Assembly: GCF_030527965.1 (NCBI RefSeq)
Contig: NZ_JAUMZU010000011.1
Location: 1 to 64,000, forward strand
Length of the DNA: 64,000 nucleotides
Direction of reading: 5' to 3'
Source of the DNA: Neisseria sp.
GTDB lineage: Bacteria > Pseudomonadota > Gammaproteobacteria > Burkholderiales > Neisseriaceae
The notes beneath the pieces are model-generated. The model did no database searches, was not told the origin of the DNA, and saw nothing but the letters and a program-made list of their open reading frames with translations. Position 1 is the first letter of the stretch, and the number at the start of each line of letters is the position of its first letter. The translations under genes were made by a program, and so were the position numbers. Of the stretch, positions 26,309-34,544 are shown in pieces.

Positions 26309-27222
26309 TATGCATCCTCCTCGCCGTGCAGGGTTTTGCCGTCTTTACCGATGACTTCCGGCGCATCTTCTTCCGCTTTGCTCGGGCCGACGGTGATGTA
26401 GTGGAAGAAACCGGTTAAGGTAGCGGCGGCGATGCCGATGGTAGCCAGCGGTTTCAAAAAGCCTTTCCATAGTTTCACTGCGGTGCTGATGGAAGGATTG
26501 CTTGGCAAGCCGTGATATAGCTCCGGCTTGTCTGCATGGTGAAGCACATACATCACATGAGTGCCGCCAACGCCTTCCGGGTCGTATAGGCCGGCGTTTT
26601 TGAAACCGCGATTGTTCAGGTCTTTGATGCGTTCCTGTGCCACTTGTTTCATCTCGGCTTTTGCCCCGAATTGGATGGCGCCGGTAGGGCAGGTTTTAAC
26701 GCAGGCAGGCTCTTGTCCTACGGAAACCCGATCGGAGCAGAGCGTGCATTTATAGGCGCGGTTGTCTTCTTTGTTTAGACGCGGAATGTTGAATGGGCAA
26801 CCGGAAATGCAATAGCCGCAACCGATGCAGTTTTCTTCGTGAAAATCAACAATGCCGTTGTGATATTGAATGATTGCGCCGGGGGAAGGACAGGCTTTCA
26901 AGCAGCCGGGGTCGGAGCAGTGCATGCAGCCGTCTTTGCGAATCAGCCACTCTAGCTTGCCGTTTTCCTCCACTTCGCTAAAGCGCATAACCGTCCAACT
27001 TTTGGCAGACAGGTCGATAGGGTTGTCATATACGCCGTGATTGGTGCCGATTTCATCGCGTATGTCGTTCCATTCAGAGCAGGCGACTTGGCAGGCTTTA
27101 CAGCCTATGCAGGTGGTCACGTCGATTAATTTGGCTATTTCCGTCGGCCGGCGCACTCCGGGAGGCGGCGTTACTTCGGAGGTGGCAGAACGGCGTTTGA
27201 TGTCTAGAGATTGCAGTGCCAT
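26308..27222 (-). CDS. fdnH: Formate dehydrogenase-N beta subunit (iron-sulfur)
   Basis: 304 residues with four ferredoxin-like cysteine clusters: [35 protein letters not shown] and CTLCSDR...CVKTC. These carry electrons from the alpha subunit to the cytochrome. A single C-terminal membrane helix ([21 protein letters not shown]) anchors it, as in E. coli FdnH. It lies between the alpha gene and fdnI in the usual order. Confidence 0.94.
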   Translation of the reverse strand: MALQSLDIKRRSATSEVTPPPGVRRPTEIAKLIDVTTCIGCKACQVACSEWNDIRDEIGTNHGVYDNPIDLSAKSWTVMRFSEVEENGKLEWLIRKDGCMHCSDPGCLKACPSPGAIIQYHNGIVDFHEENCIGCGYCISGCPFNIPRLNKEDNRAYKCTLCSDRVSVGQEPACVKTCPTGAIQFGAKAEMKQVAQERIKDLNNRGFKNAGLYDPEGVGGTHVMYVLHHADKPELYHGLPSNPSISTAVKLWKGFLKPLATIGIAAATLTGFFHYITVGPSKAEEDAPEVIGKDGKTLHGEEDA

Positions 27223-27234
27223 GGTTTCCGTTCC

Positions 27235-29100
27235 TTATGCTTTTTCGATGTTGACCAAGAAGGTTTTATATTCGGGCGTTTGCGTATTGCAGTCGCCGAC
27301 AAACGGAGTGAGCGAGTTCACCAGAAACTGTTGCCGTTCGGCCACGTTGACCCATCCGCCATGCAGCGGAATGCCTACCTGATGCACGGTACGATTGTTG
27401 ATGGTTAAGGGAACGACGCGTTTGGTAACCACTGCTTTTGCCTTAATCCATGCGCGTTTCGAGGTGACTTTAACCCAGTCGCCTTTTTGGATGCCTTTCT
27501 CTTTAGCCAACTCTTCGCTGATTTCGACGAATTGCTCGGGTTGGGCAATCATCAAAAGTTTTACCGATTTGGTCCAGAATTGGAAATGTTCTGTCAGGCG
27601 GTAAGTGGTGCCGACATAAGGGAAATCCTCGTGTGTACCGATGCGGTCTTTGACACTGTCGAACAAACGCATGGCAGGAGCTTGTATCACTTTAGGATGC
27701 AGCGGATTGGTGCCGATTGGTGATTCCAAGGGCTCGTAGTGTTCGGGGAACGGGCCGTCGACCAATTTTCTCTGACAGAATAAGCGGCCTACGCCTTCTT
27801 CGTTCATGATAAAAGGATTCATGCCGGAATCGGGTGCGGCATCGGCTTTGAAGTCGGGTACGTCTGCGCCAACCCATTTTGCGCCGTCCCATTTGATTAA
27901 TTCCCGATGCGGATCCCAAGGTTTGCCGGTGGGATCGCATGATGCACGGTTGTAGAGGATGCGGCGGTTGGCCGGCCATGCCCATGCCCATTTCGGGGTG
28001 TTACCGAGGCCTGAATCGGTGTTATCGCGGCGATCCATCTGATTGCCTTGTTGCGTCCACGAACCTGAGAAAATCCACGTGGCGCATGCGGTGGAGCCGT
28101 CATCGCGCAATTGGGCGAAACCATCGAGCAATTCTCCTTTTTTACGGATAACGTTGCCGTCTTGGTCTTTGATGTCTGCAAGTGCGTAGCCGTTCGATTC
28201 TTTCGCCATCTCTTCCGGTGTAGGCGCATTGGGTTTGGCATACTTCCATGACAATTTTGTAATCGGCTCGGGTGCGGTGCCGCCTTCTTTCTCGTACATT
28301 TCTTTAAGCAGCAGATGCAGTTCGCCCAAGATATCCAAATCGGGCATGGCCTCGCCGGGTGGCTCGGCGCCGGGATGGTGCCATTGCAACCAACGGGAAG
28401 AATTCACAATCGAGCCGGATTCTTCTGCAAAGCAGGGTGTCGGCAAGCGGAATACTTCGGTTTGGATTTTGGATGGATCGACATCATGAGCATCGCCGTG
28501 GTTTTGCCAGAAGGTGGCCGTTTCGGTGCTCAACGGATCCATCACCACCATGAATTTCAATTTGGAGAAGGCTTCGGTTACGCGGTGGGCGTCGGGAAAA
28601 GAGCCTTGTGCATTGAAGCCTTGTACCAACAGGCCGTTGACTTTGCCTTGGTACATTAATTCGACCAATTGCAAAATGTCGTACATTTTGTCCCATTTGG
28701 GCAGCCAGTCGTAGCCCCAATTGTTTTCCTTAGTGGCATTGTCTCCGTACATCCATTTGAGGAAACTCACTAAGAATGCCGGCGTGTTGCTCCAATAGTT
28801 AAGCTGGCCGGGCTGCAGGGCTTTGGGCGTTTGTTTGGCCAGATAGTCGGAAAATGTAGGATGGCGCTCTTCGTTTGGTAAGACCAAATAACCCGGCAAC
28901 ATGGTTGAAAGCAGGCCCAAATCAGACAGGCCTTGGATGTTGGAATGGCCCCGCAATGCATTAACGCCGCCGCCGGACATGCCAATATTGCCCAGTAAGA
29001 GTTGTACCATCGCCATGGTACGGATCACTTGGCTGCCAGTGGTGTGTTGCGTCCAGCCCAGAGCATACAGAATGGTGCCGGCTTTATTGGGTGCGGCCAT
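27235..29100 (-). CDS. fdnG: Formate dehydrogenase-N alpha subunit, C-terminal two thirds (after an in-frame UGA)
   Basis: This frame is continuous with 29107-30288; only a UGA and two codons (Gly, Glu) separate the ATG here from the upstream half. It carries the rest of the molybdopterin oxidoreductase fold: TILYALGWTQHTTGSQVIRTM, LLLGNIGMSGGGVNALRGHSN, then the C-terminal molydopterin-dinucleotide domain (YRLTEHFQFWTKS...LAKEKGIQKGDWVKVTSKR). Read together, the two halves give about 1,017 residues, almost exactly the E. coli FdnG length. GAGGAG lies only two bases before the ATG, a poor spacing for re-initiation. Without readthrough or re-initiation the complex would be inactive, so this may be a recent nonsense mutation or a sequence error. 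Confidence 0.85.
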   Translation of the reverse strand: MAAPNKAGTILYALGWTQHTTGSQVIRTMAMVQLLLGNIGMSGGGVNALRGHSNIQGLSDLGLLSTMLPGYLVLPNEERHPTFSDYLAKQTPKALQPGQLNYWSNTPAFLVSFLKWMYGDNATKENNWGYDWLPKWDKMYDILQLVELMYQGKVNGLLVQGFNAQGSFPDAHRVTEAFSKLKFMVVMDPLSTETATFWQNHGDAHDVDPSKIQTEVFRLPTPCFAEESGSIVNSSRWLQWHHPGAEPPGEAMPDLDILGELHLLLKEMYEKEGGTAPEPITKLSWKYAKPNAPTPEEMAKESNGYALADIKDQDGNVIRKKGELLDGFAQLRDDGSTACATWIFSGSWTQQGNQMDRRDNTDSGLGNTPKWAWAWPANRRILYNRASCDPTGKPWDPHRELIKWDGAKWVGADVPDFKADAAPDSGMNPFIMNEEGVGRLFCQRKLVDGPFPEHYEPLESPIGTNPLHPKVIQAPAMRLFDSVKDRIGTHEDFPYVGTTYRLTEHFQFWTKSVKLLMIAQPEQFVEISEELAKEKGIQKGDWVKVTSKRAWIKAKAVVTKRVVPLTINNRTVHQVGIPLHGGWVNVAERQQFLVNSLTPFVGDCNTQTPEYKTFLVNIEKA

Positions 29101-29106
29101 TTCTCC

Positions 29107-30288
29107 TCATGCGCGGGCTACTTTCAGAAAATCTTCTTTCGGCGTGCCGCAAAGGGTGTTCATCATGTCGAGCGTGTAGCGCGAATAATGTTTTTTCAGC
29201 ATTTGCCACACGCTGCGCGGGTGTTGCAGCGTCGGATCGGTTTTGGCGTAGCCGTTGGCATCCAGTTCGTAAAACCAAGTTTCGTTATCGTATTTTTTCT
29301 TGTCTTCGTTATAACCGGAGAACATGCCTTCGTCGAAGTCGAAGCCCTCCGACACGATAAAGCTTGCGTTGGTATAGGCTTTAACGTATTCCCATTGGAT
29401 TTTATCGTTTTCGATGAGCCAGTTGATCAATGCGCCGAGGAAGGCGATGTCGCTACCCGAGCGGATGGGCGCATAAAAGTCAGCGACGGAAGCCGTGCGG
29501 TTGAAACGCGGGTCGACGACGAATAATTTGGTGCCTTTTTTCTTTTTGGCTTCGATAACCCATTTGAAACCGACCGGATGGGCTTCGGCGGCGTTTCCGC
29601 CCATAACCATGATGAAATCGGCGTGTTGGATGTCGACGAAAGTATTGGTCATGGCGCCTCGGCCGAAAGTAGAGGCGAGCGCGGATACGGTTGGGCCGTG
29701 ACAGACGCGGGCTTGGGCGTCGGTGGCGACGATGCCCAGCGAGCGCATCCATTTTTGAGTCAGAATGCCGGTTTCATTGGAAGAGGCTGAGGCGGTCAGC
29801 ATGCCCAGAGAGGGCAGGCGGTGCACGGGAACGCCTTGTTCGTTGTGTACGATCAAGTTTGCATCACGGTCGGTTTTGATGTGTCTGGCGATACGGGTTA
29901 AGGCTTCGTGCCACGAGATGCGCTTCCATTCGTTGGTACCGGGTTCGCGTACTTCGGGATACTGGAGGCGGTTGGGGCTATTGACGAAGTCGACCAATGA
30001 AGCGCCTTTGGGGCATAGGGAACCGCGGCTGACTGGATGGTCGGGGTCACCTTCGATATGGAAAATTTTCTTTTTCGCGTTTTTGGCACCGTCGCCTAAG
30101 CTATAAAGCAGCGTGCCGCAGCCGACCGAGCAGTAGGTGCAATTGTTGCGTGTTTCGGTAGCGCGGAGCAGCTTGTATTGGCGTACTTCGGCAAAGGCGC
30201 TGGCGGGCAGCATGCCCATTACGGCGAGGCCGGACGCACCTGCGCCAGCCGCAGTTACTTTGAAAAACTGCCGTCTTGTGACTTTCAT
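29107..30288 (-). CDS. fdnG: Formate dehydrogenase-N alpha subunit, N-terminal third (ends at an in-frame UGA)
   Basis: Oxidises formate at a molybdenum or tungsten bis-pterin centre in the periplasm. A twin-arginine signal (VTRRQFFKVTAAGAGASGLA) directs folded export. The [4Fe-4S] ligands are C50, C53, C57 and C92 (NCTYCSVGC, LCPKG). The catalytic position that is selenocysteine 196 in E. coli FdnG is C196 here (QARVCHGPTV, codon TGT). The frame stops at UGA after FLKVARA (codon 394) and continues at once in the same frame as the 27235-29100 feature. AAGGAACACAACC precedes the start. Confidence 0.85.
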   Translation of the reverse strand: MKVTRRQFFKVTAAGAGASGLAVMGMLPASAFAEVRQYKLLRATETRNNCTYCSVGCGTLLYSLGDGAKNAKKKIFHIEGDPDHPVSRGSLCPKGASLVDFVNSPNRLQYPEVREPGTNEWKRISWHEALTRIARHIKTDRDANLIVHNEQGVPVHRLPSLGMLTASASSNETGILTQKWMRSLGIVATDAQARVCHGPTVSALASTFGRGAMTNTFVDIQHADFIMVMGGNAAEAHPVGFKWVIEAKKKKGTKLFVVDPRFNRTASVADFYAPIRSGSDIAFLGALINWLIENDKIQWEYVKAYTNASFIVSEGFDFDEGMFSGYNEDKKKYDNETWFYELDANGYAKTDPTLQHPRSVWQMLKKHYSRYTLDMMNTLCGTPKEDFLKVARA

Positions 30289-30620
30289 GGTTGTGTTCCT
30301 TAAGCTTATTCAGCGGTATTTTTATTATTGGTTTTGTGCGGTATGGTTTGTTACCGCTCCGGCCTTTTCGGCTCTGGTTGTTCAGAACTTATTACATGTG
30401 ATTACAGAATGGAATAGTTTAATTCATTTGAGGGTCAATAGTCTATTTTTATTTGAAATGGTATTTTTTTGAGAATAATTATTACTTCGTTAATGAAAAT
30501 GCCTGTCTGAAAAAATTTTTTCAGACAGGCATTTAGCGCTGATTCAGGGTTTACACTGTGCTAGTAGCAATCACTGCGGCAGTTGTTTCGATCAAAACAG
30601 TGTATCAAAAGTAAAACGCT
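30289..30620. other. Gene-free stretch upstream of fdnG
   Basis: AT-rich, holding the presumed fdnG promoter and the DUS hairpin at 30497-30534. I looked for an FNR-type TTGAT-N4-ATCAA site and found no convincing one. Confidence 0.4.
30497..30534. terminator. Inverted DUS pair, terminator
   Basis: AAATGCCTGTCTGAAAAAA and its perfect inverse (19-bp arms, no loop to speak of), 86 bases beyond the stop of the minus-strand Lrp-type gene. Confidence 0.75.
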
Positions 30621-31106
30621 TTAGTCTTTTTGCAAGTGGCTTAATGGCAGCGCTGTGGTTTTTTTAATTTCTTTCAAAACGAAACTCGATTGTGCGTCTT
30701 GCACTCCGGGATGAGAAAGCAAGGTGTCGAGCACAAAATGCGAGAATGCGTTCATATCGGTGAAAAAGGTATGCAGCAAGTAATCGGTTTCGCCGGTTAG
30801 CGCAAAGCAACTCAACACTTCCGGCCAGCTTTGCACTGAAGCGGCGAAGTTATCGCGTGCTTCGCTGGCTTTGTTAATCGAGACACGGATGAAAGCTTGC
30901 AACCCGAGCTGCACCGCTACGGGCGACAACAGCGCTGCGTATTGACGGATGATGCCGGCATCTTCAAGTTGTTTGAGGCGGCGTAGACAAGGTGAGGGAG
31001 AAAGGGCAACGCGCTCTGAAAGCTCTACGTTGGTCAAGCGCCCGTTTTCCTGCAAAACTTGTAATATTTTAAGATCGGTTTTATCAAGCGTGATGGTTTG
31101 TGCCAT
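30621..31106 (-). CDS. Lrp/AsnC-family transcriptional regulator
   Basis: 161 residues from the ATG at 31104-31106, with AAGGATG upstream; the frame extension to 31175 lacks a ribosome binding site. The N-terminal winged-helix domain (LDKTDLKILQVLQENGRLTNVELSERVALSPSPCLRRLKQLEDAGII) is canonical Lrp. The C-terminal RAM domain (SCFALTGETDYLLHTFFTDMNAFSHFVLDTLLSHPGV) binds amino acids. It is divergent from the glycine riboswitch-gcvT unit across an AT-rich bend, and E. coli Lrp activates gcv, so regulation of gcvT is plausible by inference. Confidence 0.9.
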   Translation of the reverse strand: MAQTITLDKTDLKILQVLQENGRLTNVELSERVALSPSPCLRRLKQLEDAGIIRQYAALLSPVAVQLGLQAFIRVSINKASEARDNFAASVQSWPEVLSCFALTGETDYLLHTFFTDMNAFSHFVLDTLLSHPGVQDAQSSFVLKEIKKTTALPLSHLQKD

Positions 31107-31178
31107 AGTTTCATCCTTTTTTCTTTTGGTAGAGAGTGTAAGGTTGACTATATGATAATTTTTTTTAACGCACAATAG

Positions 31179-31202
31179 TTTAAAAAAAATTTTTTTTTAA
31201 AA
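31179..31202. promoter_or_regulatory. A-tract/T-tract bend between the Lrp-type gene and gcvT
   Basis: Eight A followed by nine T within a longer AT-rich run. Such tracts curve DNA and are common at Lrp- or H-NS-type regulated promoters. Confidence 0.35.
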
Positions 31203-31266
31203 TTATATGGTTTCCCTTTGATGAATCGGATACAAACTGCTTGTCGGGTGTTAAGGAGAAAACGGT

Positions 31267-31332
31267 ATGGCGTATTCAAGCGCTTTTTGCAGGAAAACCT
31301 TGCCTGCTGGTGGGATTCCCGCCATAATCTAA
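31267..31332 (+). CDS. Possible 21-residue leader ORF abutting the glycine riboswitch
   Basis: The ATG at 31267 has a strong Shine-Dalgarno AAGGAG at 31253-31258 (eight bases spacing) and the frame closes with TAA at 31330-31332, right where the riboswitch begins. The peptide starts MAYSSAFCRKTLPAGG. It contains three glycine or glycine-adjacent codons near its end (GGT GGG). No known homologue comes to mind. It could be a regulatory upstream ORF or chance. Confidence 0.3.
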   Translation: MAYSSAFCRKTLPAGGIPAII

Positions 31333-31512
31333 AGGTGTGCAGGAGAGTGTTACCGCTGATTACATGTAACCGCCGAAGGCGCAGAAACCCTTAAATCGCT
31401 CAGGCAAAAGGACTGTACACGTTTAAAATATCTGGAGAGCGGCGCGGCTGCGCCCACCGAAGGGGAAAAGACGGTTTCGTCGAAAATCTCAGGTTCAAGG
31501 ACAGATAGGGTC
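31333..31512 (+). ncRNA. Tandem glycine riboswitch
   Basis: Two consecutive glycine aptamers precede gcvT. Aptamer 1 (about 31333-31420) has GTGTGCAGGAGAGTG, ACCGCCGAAGGCGCAGAAACC and CTCAGGCAAAAGGACTGTACAC. Aptamer 2 (about 31429-31512) has TATCTGGAGAGCGGCGC, CCACCGAAGGGGAAAAGACGG and CTCAGGTTCAAGGACAGATAG. These match the conserved GGAGA, CCGAAGG and CTCAGG..AAAGGAC pattern. Glycine binding normally switches on the glycine cleavage genes. Confidence 0.95.
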
Positions 31513-31557
31513 GCGTATGCACGTGCAACGCCATCCTTAATCTATGGAGAATCGAGA

Positions 31558-32658
31558 ATGACTGCCTTGAAGACCACCCCGTTCAACCAAGCCCATAAAG
31601 CAGCCAACGGCAAACTGATTGATTTTGCCGGCTGGGAGCTTCCCATCCACTACGGTTCGCAAATTCAGGAACATGAAGCCGTACGCACCGATGCCGGCAT
31701 GTTCGACGTATCTCATATGCTGGTAACCGATGTTACCGGAGCGCAAGCCAAAGCATTTTTCCGCAAACTGATCGCCAATGATGTCAACAAACTCGGTTTT
31801 ACCGGTAAAGCCTTGTATTCTGCCATGCTCAACGATAACGGCGGCGTGATTGACGATTTGATCGTTTACCGCACGAACGAAGCTGAAACCAATTACCGTA
31901 TTGTTTCCAACGGCGCGACCCGAGAGAAAGATTCTGCCCAATTTGCCAAAATCGGCGCTGAATTCGGCATCAAACTGACTCCGCGTTACGATTTGGCCAT
32001 GTTGGCCGTTCAAGGCCCCAAGGCTGTTGAGAAGCTGTTGAAAGTGAAGCCTGAATGGGCGGAAACGGTTAATAATTTGGCGGTATTTCAAGGCGCAGAC
32101 TTGGGGAACGACTGGTTTGTCGCACGCACCGGTTATACCGGCGAAGAAGGCGTGGAAGTGATTCTGCCGGGCGCGGAGGCCAATGCGTTTTTTACTGCTT
32201 TACGCGAAGCCGGCGTGCAGCCTTGCGGCCTTGGTGCGCGAGATACCTTGCGTATGGAAGCCGGCATGAACCTTTATGGTAATGATATGGACGATAACGT
32301 CAGCCCGCTTGAAGCCGGTATGGCTTGGACGGTGGATTTGAAAGACGAAGCCCGTGATTTTGTCGGCAAAGCCGCTTTATTGGCGTTGAAAGCGAAGGGT
32401 GTGGCCGTCAAACAAGTCGGTTTGCTGCTTGAGAAAGGCGGGGTTTTGCGCGACCATATGGAAGTGATTACGGACGCTGGCAAAGGCGTGACGACCAGCG
32501 GCGTATTTTCGCCAAGTTTGAAACAATCCATCGCCATTGCCCGCGTGCCTAAAGCTTTTGAAGGCGCTGCGGCAAAAGTGGTGATACGTGGCAAAGAAGT
32601 TGATGTGCGCGTGTTGAAGCTGCCGTTTGTGCGGAACGGTAAAAAGCAATTCGATTGA
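31558..32658 (+). CDS. gcvT: Glycine cleavage system aminomethyltransferase (T protein)
   Basis: 366 residues. Takes the aminomethyl group from the lipoyl arm of GcvH, passes the methylene to tetrahydrofolate and releases ammonia. Conserved GcvT motifs are [41 protein letters not shown] and [15 protein letters not shown]. It is governed by the tandem glycine riboswitch just upstream. gcvH follows after 281 bases; gcvP is not in the window. Confidence 0.97.
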   Translation: MTALKTTPFNQAHKAANGKLIDFAGWELPIHYGSQIQEHEAVRTDAGMFDVSHMLVTDVTGAQAKAFFRKLIANDVNKLGFTGKALYSAMLNDNGGVIDDLIVYRTNEAETNYRIVSNGATREKDSAQFAKIGAEFGIKLTPRYDLAMLAVQGPKAVEKLLKVKPEWAETVNNLAVFQGADLGNDWFVARTGYTGEEGVEVILPGAEANAFFTALREAGVQPCGLGARDTLRMEAGMNLYGNDMDDNVSPLEAGMAWTVDLKDEARDFVGKAALLALKAKGVAVKQVGLLLEKGGVLRDHMEVITDAGKGVTTSGVFSPSLKQSIAIARVPKAFEGAAAKVVIRGKEVDVRVLKLPFVRNGKKQFD

Positions 32659-32939
32659 TTAACGCGGTTTTTATTTTTCAGACAGGCATTCTCCCAGGCA
32701 TCGATGCCTGCCTGAAACTGATTCCGATTTGATAAAATTTTGCAGAAACCAAAGCAATGTGAGAATATCAAAATGTTTACGGTATAAGCACTTGCTTCGT
32801 ATTTCTCAAACTGAGTTTACCCGAAAGAGGCCCGATTGGTTCAGACAGGCATTCCGATTCGGCATCTGTTTCGGGATGATTAACCTGTTTCAATATTGAG
32901 GGCCGCCGCCCCATTCCCCAACCCAATGGAGACCAAACC
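32659..32939. other. Gap between gcvT and gcvH with several partial DUS
   Basis: It contains inverted DUS copies near 32677 and 32840 and a facing pair around 32690-32717 (CCAGGCATCGATGCCTGCC). None forms a full perfect hairpin with a T run. No second riboswitch is seen before gcvH. Confidence 0.4.
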
Positions 32940-33323
32940 ATGAGCAATATTCCAGCCGAATTAAAATATGTATCCAGCCACGAATGGCTTCGCCTTGAAG
33001 ATGACGGTACCGTAACCGTCGGCATTACTGAACACGCGCAAGAATTGTTGGGAGACATCGTTTTTGTCGAGCTGCCCGAAGTGGGTGCCAGCTTGGTGGC
33101 CGAGGAGCAGGCCGGCGTGGTGGAATCGGTGAAAGCGGCTTCCGATGTATACGCGCCGATTGCCGGCGAGGTGGTGGCAGTGAACCAAGCATTGGCCGAC
33201 GCTCCGGAAATGGCCAACAGCGAGCCTTACGGTGAGGGTTGGTTTTTCCGAATCAAACCGGCCAACGCCGCCGACCTCGACAGCTTGCTGACTGCGGAGC
33301 AATACGCAGAAGAAATTGGTTAA
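32940..33323 (+). CDS. gcvH: Glycine cleavage system H protein
   Basis: 127 residues. Carries the lipoyl group that shuttles the aminomethyl intermediate. The lipoylated lysine lies in [20 protein letters not shown]. Opening [42 protein letters not shown] and the C-terminal [12 protein letters not shown] are typical. ACCAAACC before the ATG is a weak ribosome binding site. Terminated at 33341-33380. Confidence 0.97.
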   Translation: MSNIPAELKYVSSHEWLRLEDDGTVTVGITEHAQELLGDIVFVELPEVGASLVAEEQAGVVESVKAASDVYAPIAGEVVAVNQALADAPEMANSEPYGEGWFFRIKPANAADLDSLLTAEQYAEEIG

Positions 33324-33340
33324 CTTATCGCCTTAATATT

Positions 33341-33380
33341 AAAAAAGCCTGTCTGAAAATGTTTTCAGACAGGCTTTTTA
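33341..33380. terminator. Inverted DUS pair, bidirectional terminator
   Basis: AAAAAGCCTGTCTGAAAA and its perfect inverse between two convergent genes, with A and T runs on the two sides. Confidence 0.8.
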
Positions 33381-33406
33381 GTTTTGCGGTTTTTCTTCCG
33401 TTCGGC

Positions 33407-34438
33407 TTATTGAATACTATAGCCTTTCAGATATTGGATGCGTTCACGGGTCATGCGGGTGCTGCATTGCAGTTGCAGGTATTCTGCCTGCTGCATGTCG
33501 TTGGCGCGGGCAGCGGCTTGGCGGCAGCTGTTGTTTTTCTGGTTAATCCAGTCGCGTTGTTCGTTTTGCAGCTCTTTGCGTATGGTCTGATCCATGCCGT
33601 TCCATAATTGGTTGATGTCTCGATCGGCTGCGTTGTTGTTGCTGCGTGCTTGATCCAAATCGATGGAAGAAGGGCCTTGTTGAGACTGGCTTCCTTCCGG
33701 AGTAATGATTTCGGTTGCCGGCTCGGCAGATTGCGGCGGTGTGAAGACGGATGAAGCACTGTTGTTTTCTAAAATGCTTTGAGGATCGTCAAGCGGAGGA
33801 GAGGCGGGTTCTTCAGTTTGGGCTTCGCCGTTTAGCTGGCGTAGTGCGTCTTCTCGGGCAACCGGTTTGCCGTCAATCAATACGTAGTTTTTCACGCCGT
33901 AGGGCAAGAGCAATACAGCCAGTGCGTCTGCGGTATTGTTGATGTCGTCAATCAGGTTGACGTTGATGCCTTTTTCTCCGGGTTCTGCTTTGTAACGCAG
34001 GGTTTGGCTGAATACGCCATTGCCGTTGTAGGCGAGTTTGCCTTCACCGGTATGGCTCTGCAAGAGGCTGTTGATGTCTTGCTTGCCGTAAATCAGCGGA
34101 GCGTTGGCGTGTGCGGCTTGTAAGACTTCATAAGGTACGGTTACGCTGAGTTGGCCGGAACAAACGGGGTTGGCATCATCCGTGAGAGCGGCGTTGTCGA
34201 GCGTGATATTCAGCTCGCTACCCGCTGCAATGATTTTGTCGGCATCGGTGTATTGGCGGTTGTCGTTTTGGGCGAAATTACGCGCTTTTTGTTTGATGGA
34301 TTCTTGAATCAGATTACGTACATTTTGCGTTACGGCAGGGTCGTTACATGTAAGTTGGGTGTTCTGCTTGGGTTTGTCATCGCCGCAGGCAGCCAGCGAG
34401 GCGGCAATCAGGGAAAAGGTCAGCAGTTTTTTGTACAT
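33407..34438 (-). CDS. Lipoprotein with a C-terminal LprI/DUF1311-like domain
   Basis: 343 residues. Lipobox SLAAC places the lipidated Cys near residue 18. The middle region is a beta-rich domain (GQLSVTVPYEVLQAAHANAPLIYGKQDI..., YNGNGVFSQTLRYKAEPG), followed by a Pro/Ser/Gln-rich linker. The last 60 residues (WNGMDQTIRKELQNEQRDWINQKNNSCRQAAARA...YLQLQCSTRMTRERIQYL) match the LprI/DUF1311 pattern, which has two cysteines. Members of that family have been linked to lysozyme inhibition in mycobacteria; the role here is unknown. Confidence 0.75.
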   Translation of the reverse strand: MYKKLLTFSLIAASLAACGDDKPKQNTQLTCNDPAVTQNVRNLIQESIKQKARNFAQNDNRQYTDADKIIAAGSELNITLDNAALTDDANPVCSGQLSVTVPYEVLQAAHANAPLIYGKQDINSLLQSHTGEGKLAYNGNGVFSQTLRYKAEPGEKGINVNLIDDINNTADALAVLLLPYGVKNYVLIDGKPVAREDALRQLNGEAQTEEPASPPLDDPQSILENNSASSVFTPPQSAEPATEIITPEGSQSQQGPSSIDLDQARSNNNAADRDINQLWNGMDQTIRKELQNEQRDWINQKNNSCRQAAARANDMQQAEYLQLQCSTRMTRERIQYLKGYSIQ

Positions 34439-34489
34439 GAGTGTCTTTCGTTAATGAGGAATGCGAAGGAAAGCGGGGTATATCATAGC

Positions 34490-34529
34490 AAAAGCACCGG
34501 TAACGGTTAAGTCGTTTGCCGGTGCTTTT
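34490..34529 (-). terminator. Terminator of gltS
   Basis: AAAAGCACCGG (34490-34500) and CCGGTGCTTTT (34519-34529) form an 11-bp perfect stem with an 18-base loop, just beyond the gltS stop on the minus strand. Confidence 0.7.
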
Positions 34530-34544
34530 CGGTTTGCTTGCGGA

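Noticed and set aside
29101..29112. UGA as a second selenocysteine in FdnG
   Set aside because: The family has one Sec, at position 196, and it is Cys here. No SECIS-like hairpin with a GGUC loop is visible downstream. I keep it only as a premature stop of unknown cause.
30289..30496. FNR box before the formate dehydrogenase genes
   Set aside because: No TTGAT-N4-ATCAA-like sequence with acceptable matches was found.
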